A stretch of DNA of 64,000 nucleotides, taken from positions 103,927,948 to 103,991,947 of the forward strand of contig OX352773.1 of assembly GCA_947095535.1 (NCBI GenBank). The letters are read 5' to 3'. Both the position numbers and the translations under genes were made by a program. Below the pieces are notes generated by a model. It had not been told where the DNA came from. It saw only the letters and a program-made list of their open reading frames with translations, and searched no databases. The stretch comes from Poecilobothrus nobilitatus (taxonomy: Eukaryota > Arthropoda > Insecta > Diptera > Dolichopodidae). Positions 32,751-42,296 of the stretch are shown in pieces; the stretch's first letter is position 1, and each line of letters begins with the position of its first letter.

Positions 32751-33164
32751 ATACTTATCGTTTTCTAGTTGATTTCCTTTATTAATTTTTTTTAAAAAAG
32801 CGTTCATACTATAACCGCAACATCTATACCACGTATAAACACAACAATATTGCCCACAGACATCTGAATAGTTACTTTGTAACTGTTTCTTATTAAAAAT
32901 TATACATTGGTTTTTTAAGTAACTTAAAATTTCTAATTTATCTGGTTTTCTACCAAACGAATCAAAATATTCAACACTGCCATTCTTTGGCTTAAAAATA
33001 GCTAACCAATGTGTTTCCGGATCTTTTGATTTATCAGTGTTTACAATTAAAAAAGTTTGTTTTTCAATTATTCTGGGGAGTTGATCCAGAGCAAAAACTC
33101 CTTTAAAAAATTTACGTGTGTGTTTGTTACATCTTAATACGTCACTTATCTCTAGGGTATACAT
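32649..33164 (-). CDS. Adenain-type cysteine protease (copy B)
   Basis: About 171 residues. Start ATG 33,164-33,162 overlaps the TGA of E1 as TGATG. Catalytic set of the adenovirus-protease family is complete: His in ETHWLAIFKP, Asp in VEYFDSFGRKPD, Gln in KKQLQSNYSD and the nucleophile in DVCGQYCCVYTW. The only visible defect is a C-terminal extension made by a 62-bp tandem duplication. Role: maturation cleavage of capsid proteins. This is the best preserved protease in the window (A has lost the Cys, C has stops). Confidence 0.88.
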   Translation of the reverse strand: MYTLEISDVLRCNKHTRKFFKGVFALDQLPRIIEKQTFLIVNTDKSKDPETHWLAIFKPKNGSVEYFDSFGRKPDKLEILSYLKNQCIIFNKKQLQSNYSDVCGQYCCVYTWYRCCGYSMNAFLKKINKGNQLENDKYILSTFHNVFGKYNSLQICVPKTYTYLSQCIWKI

Positions 33165-33496
33165 CAATCAAATTGACTCAAGTCATATACTTTAGTTGTT
33201 TCTTTAATATAATTTGATAAAAACTCTTTTTTGATTTTTTTATTTGTTATAATAACATCAAATTTTTCTAGTATTTGACAGAGCTCTTTATTTATTTTAT
33301 CGTTGTAGACAGTTCCAAAAGAGTAATTATCAAAATTATCATTTATAAAATCCCTAGTTGGAAATTTATACTTGAGCTCTTTTACAAACTTTTTACAAGG
33401 TTCTTTAAAACCAACTATACAAATATCTTTCGAAAACAAGGTATTATTATCATCACTACAAAATGTTACATCCAGAAGTGCACAAGACAGTGACAT
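33164..33496 (-). CDS. Conserved Polinton protein E1, exonuclease-like (copy B)
   Basis: 110 residues, MSLSCALLDVTFCSDDNNTL, intact. FSKDICIVGFKEPCKKFVKE, YNDKINKELCQILEKFDVII and TNKKIKKEFLSNYIKE correspond in order to blocks of protein E2 (KEFSLIA, FKPP, LKNILKEHLNSFDVVY, VKGYQKKEFLDEFV). I infer a shared, probably RNase H-like fold without a complete active site. It lies between MCP and protease in all copies. The stop codon overlaps the protease start. Confidence 0.6.
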   Translation of the reverse strand: MSLSCALLDVTFCSDDNNTLFSKDICIVGFKEPCKKFVKELKYKFPTRDFINDNFDNYSFGTVYNDKINKELCQILEKFDVIITNKKIKKEFLSNYIKETTKVYDLSQFD

Positions 33497-33533
33497 TTTG
33501 TCAAATATTCAAATTTACTTTTATGTATGCTAT

Positions 33534-35113
33534 TTATAGGTTTGAGAATATATTTCGGCAATAAGCAAAAATTGTTTGTAGCTTTGCTAAAAATGAATAT
33601 TTTGATAATAGAATGTTAATTAATGGATTGTTTGACATAGTTGACAGATGAGATTTTAGTTTATTGTTTGATTTTTCTTCTAAAGTTGTTTGATAATTTG
33701 CTGCTTTTGAGAGTCTGATTATTTTTTGCTTTAGCCAAGAGGGACCTTCCCACCACAAAGAATTATATTGCAATTTTGATGGATAAATTCCTCGTGATGT
33801 TAAATCTGTTGGGTTTGCTTATGAGCTAACATGATGCTTTTATCAATTTGTAAACTTGCATCAAATTCTCCATAAACAATGGCAGTCAGTGTAGATGTAA
33901 GTGGTTTTGATAGCCTTGCCTCAATTCTAACTGTACCTTGAATTAGTAGACCTTGACACACTTCATTTCCTGATGCATCTGGAGTTGAATCAAAAGCTAG
34001 AATGAAAAACCCATTACTAAACATGGTTTTTGTTATCTGATGATCTTTATCATTATGGTAAATTCCAGTTCCTGAAAAAAGTGTACTGTATGCTCTTGTA
34101 CAGCAATTATTTTCATCTGAAAAACTGGTTTCAATTGCTGAATTAGGTATTTGAACACCATTTACGTTTAACACAAATTGTGAAATATCAAAATGTTTAA
34201 AATTGTATGGGTTTTTTGACCTTTTTCCAGAATAACCTGTATTTTCTGTCATACAAAAAATGATTGTGTTTGGTAACTGTCCAATAAAAACATTATCAAG
34301 TGATATTGATGAACTATTCTGTGAAATGGTAAAAGTTTTTACCTCTACCCGTTTGTAATTGTATTTGGCATTAGTTTTTTCCAATACAGCATTATGTGCT
34401 AATAGCACACTAGGATTAATTTTTACATGTCTCATAAATAAAGCGGCTTCTAAAATTTTCAGTTGAGATTCATCAGTATCAACTGCAAAGAGGTAAAAAT
34501 TTGGTTTTTCTAATGTTAGGATAACTCGAACATCGACATTGTTTATGAGAAGTGTAGGTTGGTTAAACATATCTAAATGTAGTTTGCCCATAAGTTCCAT
34601 TACATTGCTATTTTGGTATAATTTTTGACGTTCTTTTGAACCACTATTATCTGTTTTTGCTATATTTGGCTTATCTAGCATCCATCCACCACACTCCAAA
34701 TGCGTTGTAGCGGCATCCGTACCATAATTTAACAATGATTCAATATAAGCTCTGTAATGATAATTGCCATCTGATGGAGATATATTCTTTCCATTTAGTT
34801 GAACATTGCATTGTTTTATTAATGAATGTAACATATTATTAACCACACTTGGTTGTTGTATAGGTATTCCATCAGTTCTTTAATCTTTATTCCATTGAGT
34901 TCCATCTTTTTTTAAAATTTGTACTTTTAATTTTAGATATGTCGAAGACAAGTCTCTATATGTATCACCGTGCCGTAATGAAACAAATTCAATGACAGAT
35001 GGATTATCTAAAGAAGCAATAGGGTTATAGGAAACTTCTTCAGATCGTAAAATACTTGACTGAATAGGCTGTGTTTTAAGAATATCAAGCTCTGATTTCA
35101 TAATTTCAATCAT
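33534..35113 (-). pseudogene. Major capsid protein, double jelly roll (copy B)
   Basis: Begins at 35,113 (MIEIMKSELDILKTQPIQSS), overlapping the core-like gene's end. FVSLRHGDTYRDLSSTYLKL, LLHSLIKQCNVQLNGKNISP, KERQKLYQNSNVMELMGKLH, ISLDNVFIGQLPNTIIFCM, NPYNFKHFDISQFVLNVNG and AYSTLFSGTGIYHNDKDH are all diagnostic of the Polinton MCP. An in-frame TAA at 34,880-34,882 splits it after residue 77, and a BEL/Pao fragment of about 280 bp replaces the join just before the last eight codons. Otherwise the frame is intact over 348 codons. Confidence 0.9.
33559..33838 (-). mobile_element. BEL/Pao retrotransposon fragment inside MCP
   Basis: On the minus strand: ANPTDLTSRGIYPSKLQYNS, LWWEGPSWLKQK, then LLSKYSFLAKLQTIFAYCRN. 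These are the conserved blocks between RNase H and integrase in BEL/Pao (NPADL.SRG, LWW.GP.WL, SSF.KLLR..AYC.RF). Copy C lacks the insert: there QIDK runs straight into NRNIFSNL. The insert ends share a few bases with the target (CGAAATAT), which suggests microhomology-mediated patching rather than retrotransposition. Confidence 0.8.
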
Positions 35114-35561
35114 AATTATTCAAAAATATCTTTTTGTTTGTTTTGTTATTACTTTGCGTCGCGTTACGTTGCGACGTAAAATAATTTAAATTATTAAGGA
35201 GAGGTCTTTTTATAGGTTTTCTTCGTTTTCTTTTGCCTTGTCCATACATTTTATTGAGTTTCCGAACTGCACCTCGTCTTAAATTTTTCATTATGTCTTT
35301 ACTTCGATCTTGAACCACTTCTTTTACATTTGCATCTGTGGCAATGTCAGATAATGCATTAATATCAGAGTTAATAACCTCTTTTTTTAATATATTAGCT
35401 CCAGACGTAAATATTGGTTTTAAATATCTAAAAAGACCACCGAAAAAGCTCCCTAACCCTCGTCTCCTTTGGTAAGGTACAATTGAGTGTAACAAAGGAC
35501 CAATATCCTCAAGACCTTTTCCTGATTGAACTAAATAATATTTGTAGTACGCTCTCTCCAG
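35106..35561 (-). CDS. Basic core-like virion protein (copy B), start codon altered
   Basis: The reading frame aligns with lineage A (10,607-11,047) from its first residue, but the start codon is CTG (35,559-35,561) where A has ATG: LERAYYKYYLVQSGKGLED. The first ATG inside would be MLHSIVPYQ at 35,495. RRRGLGSFFGGLFRYLKPIF, SDIATDANVKEVVQDRSKDI and a basic GKRKRRKPIKRP follow. Amphipathic and basic; likely bound to DNA or lining the capsid. Its end overlaps the MCP start by 8 bases (ATGATTGA). Confidence 0.6.
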   Translation of the reverse strand: MERAYYKYYLVQSGKGLEDIGPLLHSIVPYQRRRGLGSFFGGLFRYLKPIFTSGANILKKEVINSDINALSDIATDANVKEVVQDRSKDIMKNLRRGAVRKLNKMYGQGKRKRRKPIKRPLLNNLNYFTSQRNATQSNNKTNKKIFLNNYD

Positions 35562-35607
35562 AATGAATAAAATAAAATAATATATAGTTTTGTAAAATCG
35601 CTTTTAT

Positions 35608-36393
35608 TTATACTTTTTTAAAATGTAATACAATTTTTGTTGGAATTGAACTATTGGAAAAGTTTATTTTGTATCCATATTTATCACGTAAAATTAATGA
35701 AATGTTATTAAATGGTTTCTCCACATTGCAATATTGAATTTTACTGAATTCTTTTACAGTATCAGTGAAAGAATTTTGTATGTTAATTACACGTGATTTA
35801 TATTTTTTAAAATCTGTAACTTTAAAAGATATTTGATTGAAACATGTTGTCAAAAGTCCTTCGAGGGTATAAGCGTAATTTGCTCTTATTTTTATATCTA
35901 TTTTAGGCTTAGTAACACATATTGTGGTGTAACTTAAATTTTTAGGCATCTCCTCAGCTTTTATTGGTTGTGTATAATGAACTTCATCGTTTATAAAATT
36001 AAAAATTCCCCAAATCAACTGTCGTTCAACTTCTTTTCTTGTAAACCTATTAAGTGGGCGTATATTTTGAATTAGTGTTGGTAGTAGAAAAACTTTCCAG
36101 TCGCATATCATTTGTTTTTCTATGTATGGAATATATGATGTTCCAACTCCTATCATATCTTTCTGCATACCTTTAATAAATATTTGAGTACTTTTTTCCC
36201 ATTCTTCACCATACACATTTGGAACGAAATCATTAACATACATTTCTGAAATACCGACTTTCCACCTTGAATCACACATGTATTTATTCATTTTATTTGT
36301 AAAAGATGATAATGAATTTTCTGGATAATAGTTCATAGATGAATCACTGAGTAAAGTGACATAAAATTCATCATTTACTTGTATGTTGTCCAT
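35608..36393 (-). CDS. Polinton structural protein (copy B)
   Basis: 261 residues counted from MDNIQVNDEFYVTLLSDSSM at 36,393, a start supported by the equivalent ATG in lineage A (10,150). Blocks: YYPENSLSSFTNKMNKYM, RWKVGISEMYVNDF, ICDWKVFLLPTLIQNIRP, VERQLIWGIFNFIND and the C-terminal IPTKIVLHFKKV. The upstream frame is open into the preceding gene, so the two may be one polyprotein in this copy. Conserved in arthropod Polintons; a minor capsid (penton-like) role is plausible from position and conservation but I cannot show it. Confidence 0.6.
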   Translation of the reverse strand: MDNIQVNDEFYVTLLSDSSMNYYPENSLSSFTNKMNKYMCDSRWKVGISEMYVNDFVPNVYGEEWEKSTQIFIKGMQKDMIGVGTSYIPYIEKQMICDWKVFLLPTLIQNIRPLNRFTRKEVERQLIWGIFNFINDEVHYTQPIKAEEMPKNLSYTTICVTKPKIDIKIRANYAYTLEGLLTTCFNQISFKVTDFKKYKSRVINIQNSFTDTVKEFSKIQYCNVEKPFNNISLILRDKYGYKINFSNSSIPTKIVLHFKKV

Positions 36394-36970
36394 GTATTTA
36401 TAGTTTTTTCTTTTTTCGTTGGTGGGCTTGGGTGGGCTATCTAAAGGAACAGTTATAATGTCTCCTGTATCAGTTTCAGAAATTTGTACATTTTGATTTC
36501 TAATTGATTTTCTTTTTCTAAGACGTTCTCCAACTGAAGCGGCTGACAATGCTTTTGTTAAAACATTTTCCTGAATTTCATCATCAAATACTGAATTCGT
36601 CATCAGTTTCTTTTGCATATACTTCTTCTTCTTCAGGAACAACTTGTATTCCAACATTCTTATATTCAGGAAAATGCGATTGAGTTTCCGCATCTATATA
36701 CATTGGTTTTGCACGAGTTTGAGTACCTTTTGTTTCCGTAATTTTTATTTTCTCCTCTTTATTTCTAGGAAGTTGTCGTTTTTTGTTTCTTATTTTAAAT
36801 AAATTTTGTCTGTATAAATACCATTTTTGAGTATCCGTGAGATGTTTATTTAACAATATTTTTTTCATATTTTTTTCCAACTCATTAAATTCAACGTCCG
36901 CATTTTGCTTCATTTTCTCATAAATCTCAGGTTTTAAAATTATCATTTTATTAAATGTTGTATTATTCAT
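36394..36970 (-). pseudogene. Conserved scaffold-like Polinton protein (copy B)
   Basis: ATG at 36,970 overlaps the pX-like stop (ATGA). MIILKPEIYEKMKQNADVEF, DTQKWYLYRQNLFKIRNKKR and a GTQTRAKPMYIDAETQ block match lineage A (9,424-10,049). After EEEEVYAKETDDEFSI the frame shifts near 36,595, and the rest (SVGERLRKRKS, TGDIITVPLDSPPKP) is in the frame that runs on into the structural protein. Charged and low-complexity. Function unknown. Confidence 0.6.
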
Positions 36971-37293
36971 TTTATAAAATTTCTGATTATCCCTGATAGT
37001 ATTGCACCAAGAAGTGTAGGTAAAAATCCACCACGTTGAATAATAATTTTTCTTTTGCTATTTATAGATTTTTTCCGGCAAATAAGTGATCTTAATTCAT
37101 TTTTATACTTTCGTAATTGGGTTGTTGCTTTTTTACTCAGATTACAATTACCTTTTAAAATATTTAAAGAGATTTCGCAAAATGTTTTTATTACTTCAGG
37201 ATCACAGTGTTTTATAATTACTTTTTGGAATTTAGGTTTAGAGGTTTTTAATAGGTGCAATATATGTCGATTGGTCTTCAAACGTTTCATATT
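36967..37293 (-). CDS. pX-like membrane-active small protein (copy B)
   Basis: 108 residues from ATG 37,293 (MKRLKTNRHILHLLKTSKPK). C-terminus: KRKIIIQRGGFLPTLLGAIL then SGIIRNFIK, a Gly-Gly start followed by a ~15-residue hydrophobic helix. The same order, basic region then GGFLPTL, is kept in lineage A. Adintovirus literature compares such proteins to adenovirus protein X; a membrane-active or DNA-condensing role is therefore possible. The start lies within the end of the ATPase frame, and the stop overlaps the next ATG. Confidence 0.65.
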   Translation of the reverse strand, partial: NMKRLKTNRHILHLLKTSKPKFQKVIIKHCDPEVIKTFCEISLNILKGNCNLSKKATTQLRKYKNELRSLICRKKSINSKRKIIIQRGGFLPTLLGAILSGIIRNFIK

Positions 37294-37792
37294 CCTCCCC
37301 AAATTGTTCTAATTGATCTCTCGTACAATAACACAAACCTTTACCAAATATATCACTTCTTAATCGAAATATATCATTAACGTCTTGAGTAAGATCTATT
37401 AATATATAGCCATATGGGACTGACGTCACATCATTATATACTTTTTCAAATGCTTTAATTTGATTGGGATATATTTGGCGAGCTCTAGTAAATCATCTCG
37501 TAAATAAATCACATACATACTTATCATGACAATTTAACATCATATCATCGATAATAAATAACAAAGATTTTTGATTATCATTAAAATCTGGAATAGTGTT
37601 ACTATATTCCATATCTTTGACATATTTTGGAACGGCATTATTGTCTGGATTACACCAAATAATTCTATTAATATGTGGTAGTATATTTTCTTCTTTATAT
37701 TTTATTAAATTACGAATAAAAATGGTTTTACCACAGCAGGATGGCCCCGCCACCATCATTGTAAATGGGTGAAACAACATAGTTATATTCAT
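37238..37792 (-). pseudogene. Packaging ATPase with internal deletion (copy B)
   Basis: LFHPFTMMVAGPSCCGKTIF (Walker A, GPSCCGKT) near 37,740 and SLLFIIDDMMLN (Walker B) near 37,565. After YVCDLFTR at about 37,495 it meets a stop, and the following frame starts at a point equal to RARQIYPNQ of the protein. About 50 residues present in lineage A, including the ILLTQN sensor strand and NPRDKSQI, are missing. The C-terminus IDLTQDVNDIFRLRSDIFGK is kept. Divergent from E2 at 37,900. Start could be either of two nearby ATGs (37,792 or 37,780). Confidence 0.85.
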
Positions 37793-37899
37793 TAAAACAA
37801 TCATTGCTAACCTATATTTATATGAACAGCTCTTTTTCGAAATGAATACAAATGTAAATTTAGTTATTTCATTGAACATTCTTTTACAAACCTTTCGAC

Positions 37900-38388
37900 A
37901 TGGTTAAACAAATTTTTATAGTTGACCTACAATTTTTGCAAGGAAATGAAAAACAATATTTCCTAAAAGAGTTAGCCATACTTGAAAAAGGAAGTTTAAT
38001 TCCAACTGTGAATCATTTCAAAGCATCGTACCCCGCAGAAGAGCGGTGAAATATTAGTCAAGACGTGAAATATAATAACCAGTATTGCGAAAATAAAATA
38101 AATGGACTTAAATGGAATAACGGTTTAGTTGAATATTTAGATGTAAAATGTATATTAAAACACTATTTAGAGTCAGCGGAAAAAATTTATGTTAAAGGAG
38201 AACAAAAAAAAATTTTCCTTCAAAAGTACATTGACAGTGTTAAAATAGAAGATCTAAGCAGAGACATGCCATCATTACAAAAGATTGAAAACTTTAATTC
38301 AAATTGTCCTATACACTTATCAAACAAGAGTTTCAGATGTGCTGTTAAAAATTGTTTTAATGTATATATGCATCTTTTAAAAGAATAA
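37900..38388 (+). pseudogene. Conserved Polinton protein E2, exonuclease-like (copy B)
   Basis: ATG at 37,900-37,902: MVKQIFIVDLQFLQGNEKQY, an in-frame TGA at 38,047-38,049, then INGLKWNNGLVEYLDVKCIL, KIYVKGEQKKIFLQKYI, MPSLQKIENF and the tail NCPIHL ... RCAVKNC. 162 codons, the same length as in lineage A (161 aa). Transcribed away from the ATPase, near the element's end. See E1 for the inferred relationship. Only one copy of this gene exists in lineage B here because copies C and D lack this end. Confidence 0.65.
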
Positions 38389-38427
38389 ATGTTAGATTAA
38401 GACCATCAATTTTCATACTTGCACAAT

Positions 38428-38652
38428 ATGAATTTAAATAACAAAAAAAAAGTTTACTTTAACATAAAACAAGAAATTCACGTTATCCATGTATGGGTCT
38501 ATGCTTACAGATCAGCAAGGAAAGGTCATTGGGAAGAATACGCACGTGATAGAAGTAGATTTCAAAGACGTATAGAAAAAGTTGGTCTCGCTATTTCTAA
38601 AATTTTAACATCTGATCATCGTAAAAAAATTTTCCAACACAGATTTCTGTAA
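38428..38652 (+). CDS. Small basic protein overlapping the Polinton B TIR
   Basis: 74 residues from ATG 38,428: a Lys-rich start, then IHVIHVWVYAYRSARKGHWE, EYARDRSRFQRRIEKVGLAI and SKILTSDHRKKIFQHRFL. The last ~16 codons lie inside the TIR (from 38,605), so the far TIR carries the same 3' end downstream of PolB. Strongly basic with regularly spaced Arg. Short proteins with a similar DR.RF.RRI pattern occur near Polinton ends as I recall; function unknown. Confidence 0.5.
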   Translation: MNLNNKKKVYFNIKQEIHVIHVWVYAYRSARKGHWEEYARDRSRFQRRIEKVGLAISKILTSDHRKKIFQHRFL

Positions 38653-39640
38653 AATTGTAAAATATTTTCAAATACAAAATTATTTCAAACATATAAATAA
38701 ATGTTTTATTTTTGTTTTCAAATAGATACCAAAAGCAATTAACTTCTTTTTGATTTTTATTATTTTTTCATTTCTTACAGCATAGAATGGAACGTAATAA
38801 TAACAAAACAAAGTAAAATCGAAGATTTCAGATTATTTTCTCAACCTTCTTATAGAACAGAAAAAAGAAATCCTACATAACAGATGCACCTATAATTATA
38901 TAATTTTTTTCTTTCTTTTGTTTTTATTTTTACTTTTTTACTGCATTCACAAATTTTAACAATGTTTGAAAGAGTCAAACTAGTTTTAACAATTTATTTT
39001 ACACCAGGTAAACAGAAATTAGAAGAATGCAAAATATTTTTTAAGTTCATATGTACTTAGAACAAAATATAGTATATAGAGAAACAACTCATATCCTAAA
39101 ATAGGTAACATATTTTTCTTATTTTTATTTTTTTTTTATTTTACAGCTTTAAAACTATAATAACAACTTACAACAATTATTGATCTTCTTTAATAAACAA
39201 AAATACACTTACCTACTGTACCTACTTCTTGTTTACGTTTTGTTTTTATTTTTATTATTTACATCTTCGTATTCAAAAGTACCTATGAATATTTTTTTTA
39301 TTGAATAATAAAAATAAGTTTTTTTCGTTTCTTTTATATCTCCTTTACGTATGTAGGTATATTTTATTAAGCATGCGATTTTGCGCAATTTAAAAAAATA
39401 AACTTGATTTGACCTGAAAAAAATCATCTTTCTATTTGTATGATATCCTATTACAAAGTATCAATGAATTTATTGAAAAACCTAAATATCCTAAACTTGT
39501 TCAGTTCATTAACCTTGCCTAACAACTTCTACAGTACCAACAACCTTCATTTCCTACTATACAACCACTTGCAACTTATAAGTTAACAACCCATGCTTAT
39601 AACCTAAACCAAAATAAACAAAACAAGTTTTCGCCCTACT
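38605..39640. repeat. Polinton B right terminal inverted repeat (boundary inferred)
   Basis: Reverse complement of 23,043-24,095, starting at AAATTTTAACATCTGATCAT and ending CCTACT at 39,640, where Polinton A-like ends would be expected. The same block follows PolB at 52,965-54,001 and begins again at 63,735. It contains TTTCTTACAGCATAGAATGG and long A/T runs. No convincing gene. Confidence 0.55.
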
Positions 39641-39659
39641 AACCAAGAATAACCTACAT

Positions 39660-40690
39660 TAAACCCATCAATCAAAATATAGGTCAGTGGGCGTGGTCTT
39701 CGGTGCGATATGGCATGATTTTTCCCCATCCCCAAGTGCAGGATTACCTACTCAAACCAATTTATTGGCATATTGATACAAATAAAATTCCAGATCTACT
39801 GCATTTTTTTATAACAAAAAAAATATCGGCAAACTTCATTACTCTAGAAGATAATCAAGATTTAGATTCAGACCATTCTGCTGTGGTACTGAATCTGAAT
39901 AAAAAGATTGTCGAAAAACTAAATAAGCCTACTCTTATTAATAAATCAACAGATTGAGAAAGTTTTAAACAAGAGATAGAAAATTAAATAAATTAAGAGC
40001 TAAAATAACAAATAGATAATGTTATCGAAAATTTGATCAAAATTGAATAATACTAAAGAATGTAAGTATACATCAGCAGATAATAATTATCTTAGATATA
40101 TCATAAATATGTTGTAAAAGAATACAATAGCTAGACGTAGATGGCAACAAACACGTGACTTAGCTGATAAAAAGTTTTAAATAGAATAACTGAAAATCTG
40201 AGAGCTAAAAAAAAAAAAAATTTTTTTGTGGAAAGCAACAAAGAGTCTACAAAAATCTAACTTGCAAGTTCCACCAATCAAGAACAAAAAAGGTGAATAG
40301 ACAAGAAACTATAAAGAAAAGGCTGAAACATATAAGCGGAAGAAATCTTTCAGCGGAATGAAATAGACTCAGATTTCTACATTGAAAATGACGTTAGACA
40401 GAAAGAGAATGTTCTTGCACCACTCTCCCAAGTGGAATTGGTTGATGGAATTAAAACTCTCAAGTTGAAAAAAGCACAAGATTTTAATTTAATAACAGCG
40501 GAAGTATTAAAACAACTTCCGAAAAAAGTTGTAACAATGCTAGCATACATAATGAATGCTATATAAAGAATAAATTATCTACCTAATATTTGGAAGGGTA
40601 CAGAAATAATTATGATAGAAATAATTATGAGCCTGAAAAGCCTTCCAATGAATCAAAATCTTATAGACCAATTTCTTTCTTACAGATAGT
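39660..40690 (+). pseudogene. LINE endonuclease C-terminus to RT fragment (right arm)
   Basis: Plus-strand duplicate of 21,890-22,990: WHIDTNKIPDLLHFFITKK, LDSDHSAVVLNLNKKIVEK, then VELVDGIKTLKLKKAQDF. It has its own stop (AATGCTATATAAAGA near 40,565) not seen in the left copy, so the arms have diverged after duplication. Confidence 0.75.
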
Positions 40691-40749
40691 GTCTGAGAAA
40701 TAGCTTTTTGAGAGATGCTTTTTGAGAAATTATTATTAAAAAGAATGAT

Positions 40750-41240
40750 ACCGAAAACAATAGATGATAAGTTCCCGTTAGCTCATTTAGATGACATTTT
40801 AGACTTTTTCAACTAATAAAGGTCATTATCAGTTCATGAAATTAGCATTTGGATTAAAAATATCTTCAAATAGTTTACAAAGAACGCTATCAATTATCCG
40901 GATTAGACTCTGACGCATGTTTCTACTTCGACGATATTATAATCCACGGATGCAGTAAAACATTATAACATTATAACAAAAATTTAATAAATTTTTTCAC
41001 AAAATTGAGAGAATCTCACTTAAAATTAAATCCAACTGAATGTACATTTATACAAACAGAAGTTACTTATCTACACCATCTAATTAAATCTAGTTACTTA
41101 TCTACACCATCAAAAAGAAATAAAACCTGATCTTTCCAAAAACGGCATATTAAAGTAATGTCCAACACCTATAAAGGCTGATGTAGCCAGAAGATTCGTA
41201 GCTTTTTGCAATTTTACCGCTGATTTATAGAAAATTTCTA
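40750..41240 (+). pseudogene. Ty3/gypsy RT fragment (right arm)
   Basis: Duplicate of 21,385-21,885: FPLAHLDDILDFF, FYFDDIIIHG, LKLNPTECTFIQTEVTYL and FCNFTADL-type decay of the FYRRFI block near 41,210. Frame is broken in the same places as in the left arm. Confidence 0.75.
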
Positions 41241-41259
41241 AAAAAAAAAATAAAATTAA

Positions 41260-42296
41260 TAAAAATTATGATGTAGTTGTCTTGAAAGAGGTAAAACCAA
41301 AAATTTTAATAGTAGGTATGACAGAAAAATATGAAAAAGAAGAGCTAGAATAAAGAATTATTAAGCAAAATATAAAGAAGTTCGAGAATGAAATAAAGTT
41401 TATAAAATCGTACAAAAGTAGCAAAAGTGAAGAGAAATATAATGGAATGTTGAACTTAGCACAGAAGATTTCAAATATATAATGGAAGTAGGGAAAATAA
41501 AGATTGGTTGGGTTAATTGTAATATATATGAAAATTATGATGTTCGTAGATGTTTCAAATGTTTGGCGTATGGTCACAAAAGTGAGAAATGTACTATATC
41601 ATCAAAAGTATGTCTGAAATGTGGAGGAAATCATCTAGCCAAAGAATGTATACAGAATAATCAAGTTTGTATCAACTGTAAAAGAGCGAATGAATCTCTG
41701 AATTTACAACTAGATATTTCGCATAATGTTTTTGATAAAAATTGTTCATCATTGTTAAAAAAAATAAATATTGAAAAAAGAAAAATTTTTAAGTAGCAAT
41801 CAATAGAAGATATTGAGGAATTTATTTAAATTGCCAGGTTATTATAAACAATTTTTATGAACTTGAATTACTAGCTATTAATAATACTTTTGATTTCATT
41901 TGCTTGTCTGAAACTCATCTTTGTGAAATGGACGAGGATAATTTAATAAACATTTCTGGGTACAGTTTAATAAGAATTAATTCAAGTTCACGTCATACGG
42001 GTGGATGTATGTTTTATCTGAAAATTTGTTGGAATTTCGAGTCAGTCAAAAAAGTTATCGTAGATGCTGAATTCTGGATCTTGATCATCAGAATGTACAA
42101 TAAGACTAATGTGTTCTATCTAGTAACAGTTTATAGGGCACCCCACTACTCTAATTTGAATTCTTTTATCAGTAATTTCAATTTGTTAATGGAAGAAATA
42201 AGCGAAATATCACATACAGTTTTAAAAATGGGTGATTTTAATATTAACTGGCTGAATGATAATACTGCAAGAAATAAAATAATTAAAATCGTTTAG
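41260..42296 (+). pseudogene. LINE ORF1 zinc-knuckle and endonuclease fragment (right arm)
   Basis: Duplicate of 20,332-21,370. RCFKCLAYGHKSEKC and VCLKCGGNHLAKEC, then SETHLCEMDEDNLINISGYS and KMGDFNINWLND; here the endonuclease keeps the GDFN block that reads DDFN in the left arm. A 1-base loss near 41,448 breaks ORF1 (NGMLNLAQKIS). Confidence 0.8.

Larger units (their letters stand above)
23043..39640 (-). mobile_element. Polinton B (Maverick/Polinton), nearly complete but inactive
   Basis: A second Polinton lineage, read on the minus strand from E2/ATPase (right) to PolB (left), about 16.6 kb including a 1.7-kb LINE and a 0.28-kb BEL/Pao insert. It holds ATPase, pX-like, scaffold-like, structural, core-like, MCP, E1, protease, 190-aa protein, acidic protein (opposite strand), integrase with chromodomain, Gln-rich protein (opposite strand) and PolB. 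Compared with Polinton A it keeps the integrase. Lesions are noted in each gene. The bases outside the proposed ends are reverse complements of one another, not direct repeats, so no target-site duplication is visible. Confidence 0.85.

Noticed and set aside
39233..39427. 64-codon minus-strand ORF identical to 53,595-53,789
   Set aside because: Lies in the TIR; identity reflects recent duplication, and the third copy near 23,260-23,455 has an indel, so there is no sign of coding constraint.
23037..39646. Target-site duplication around Polinton B (TTGGTT / AACCAA)
   Set aside because: The two hexamers are reverse complements because the flanks are part of the inverted repeat; this is not a direct duplication.
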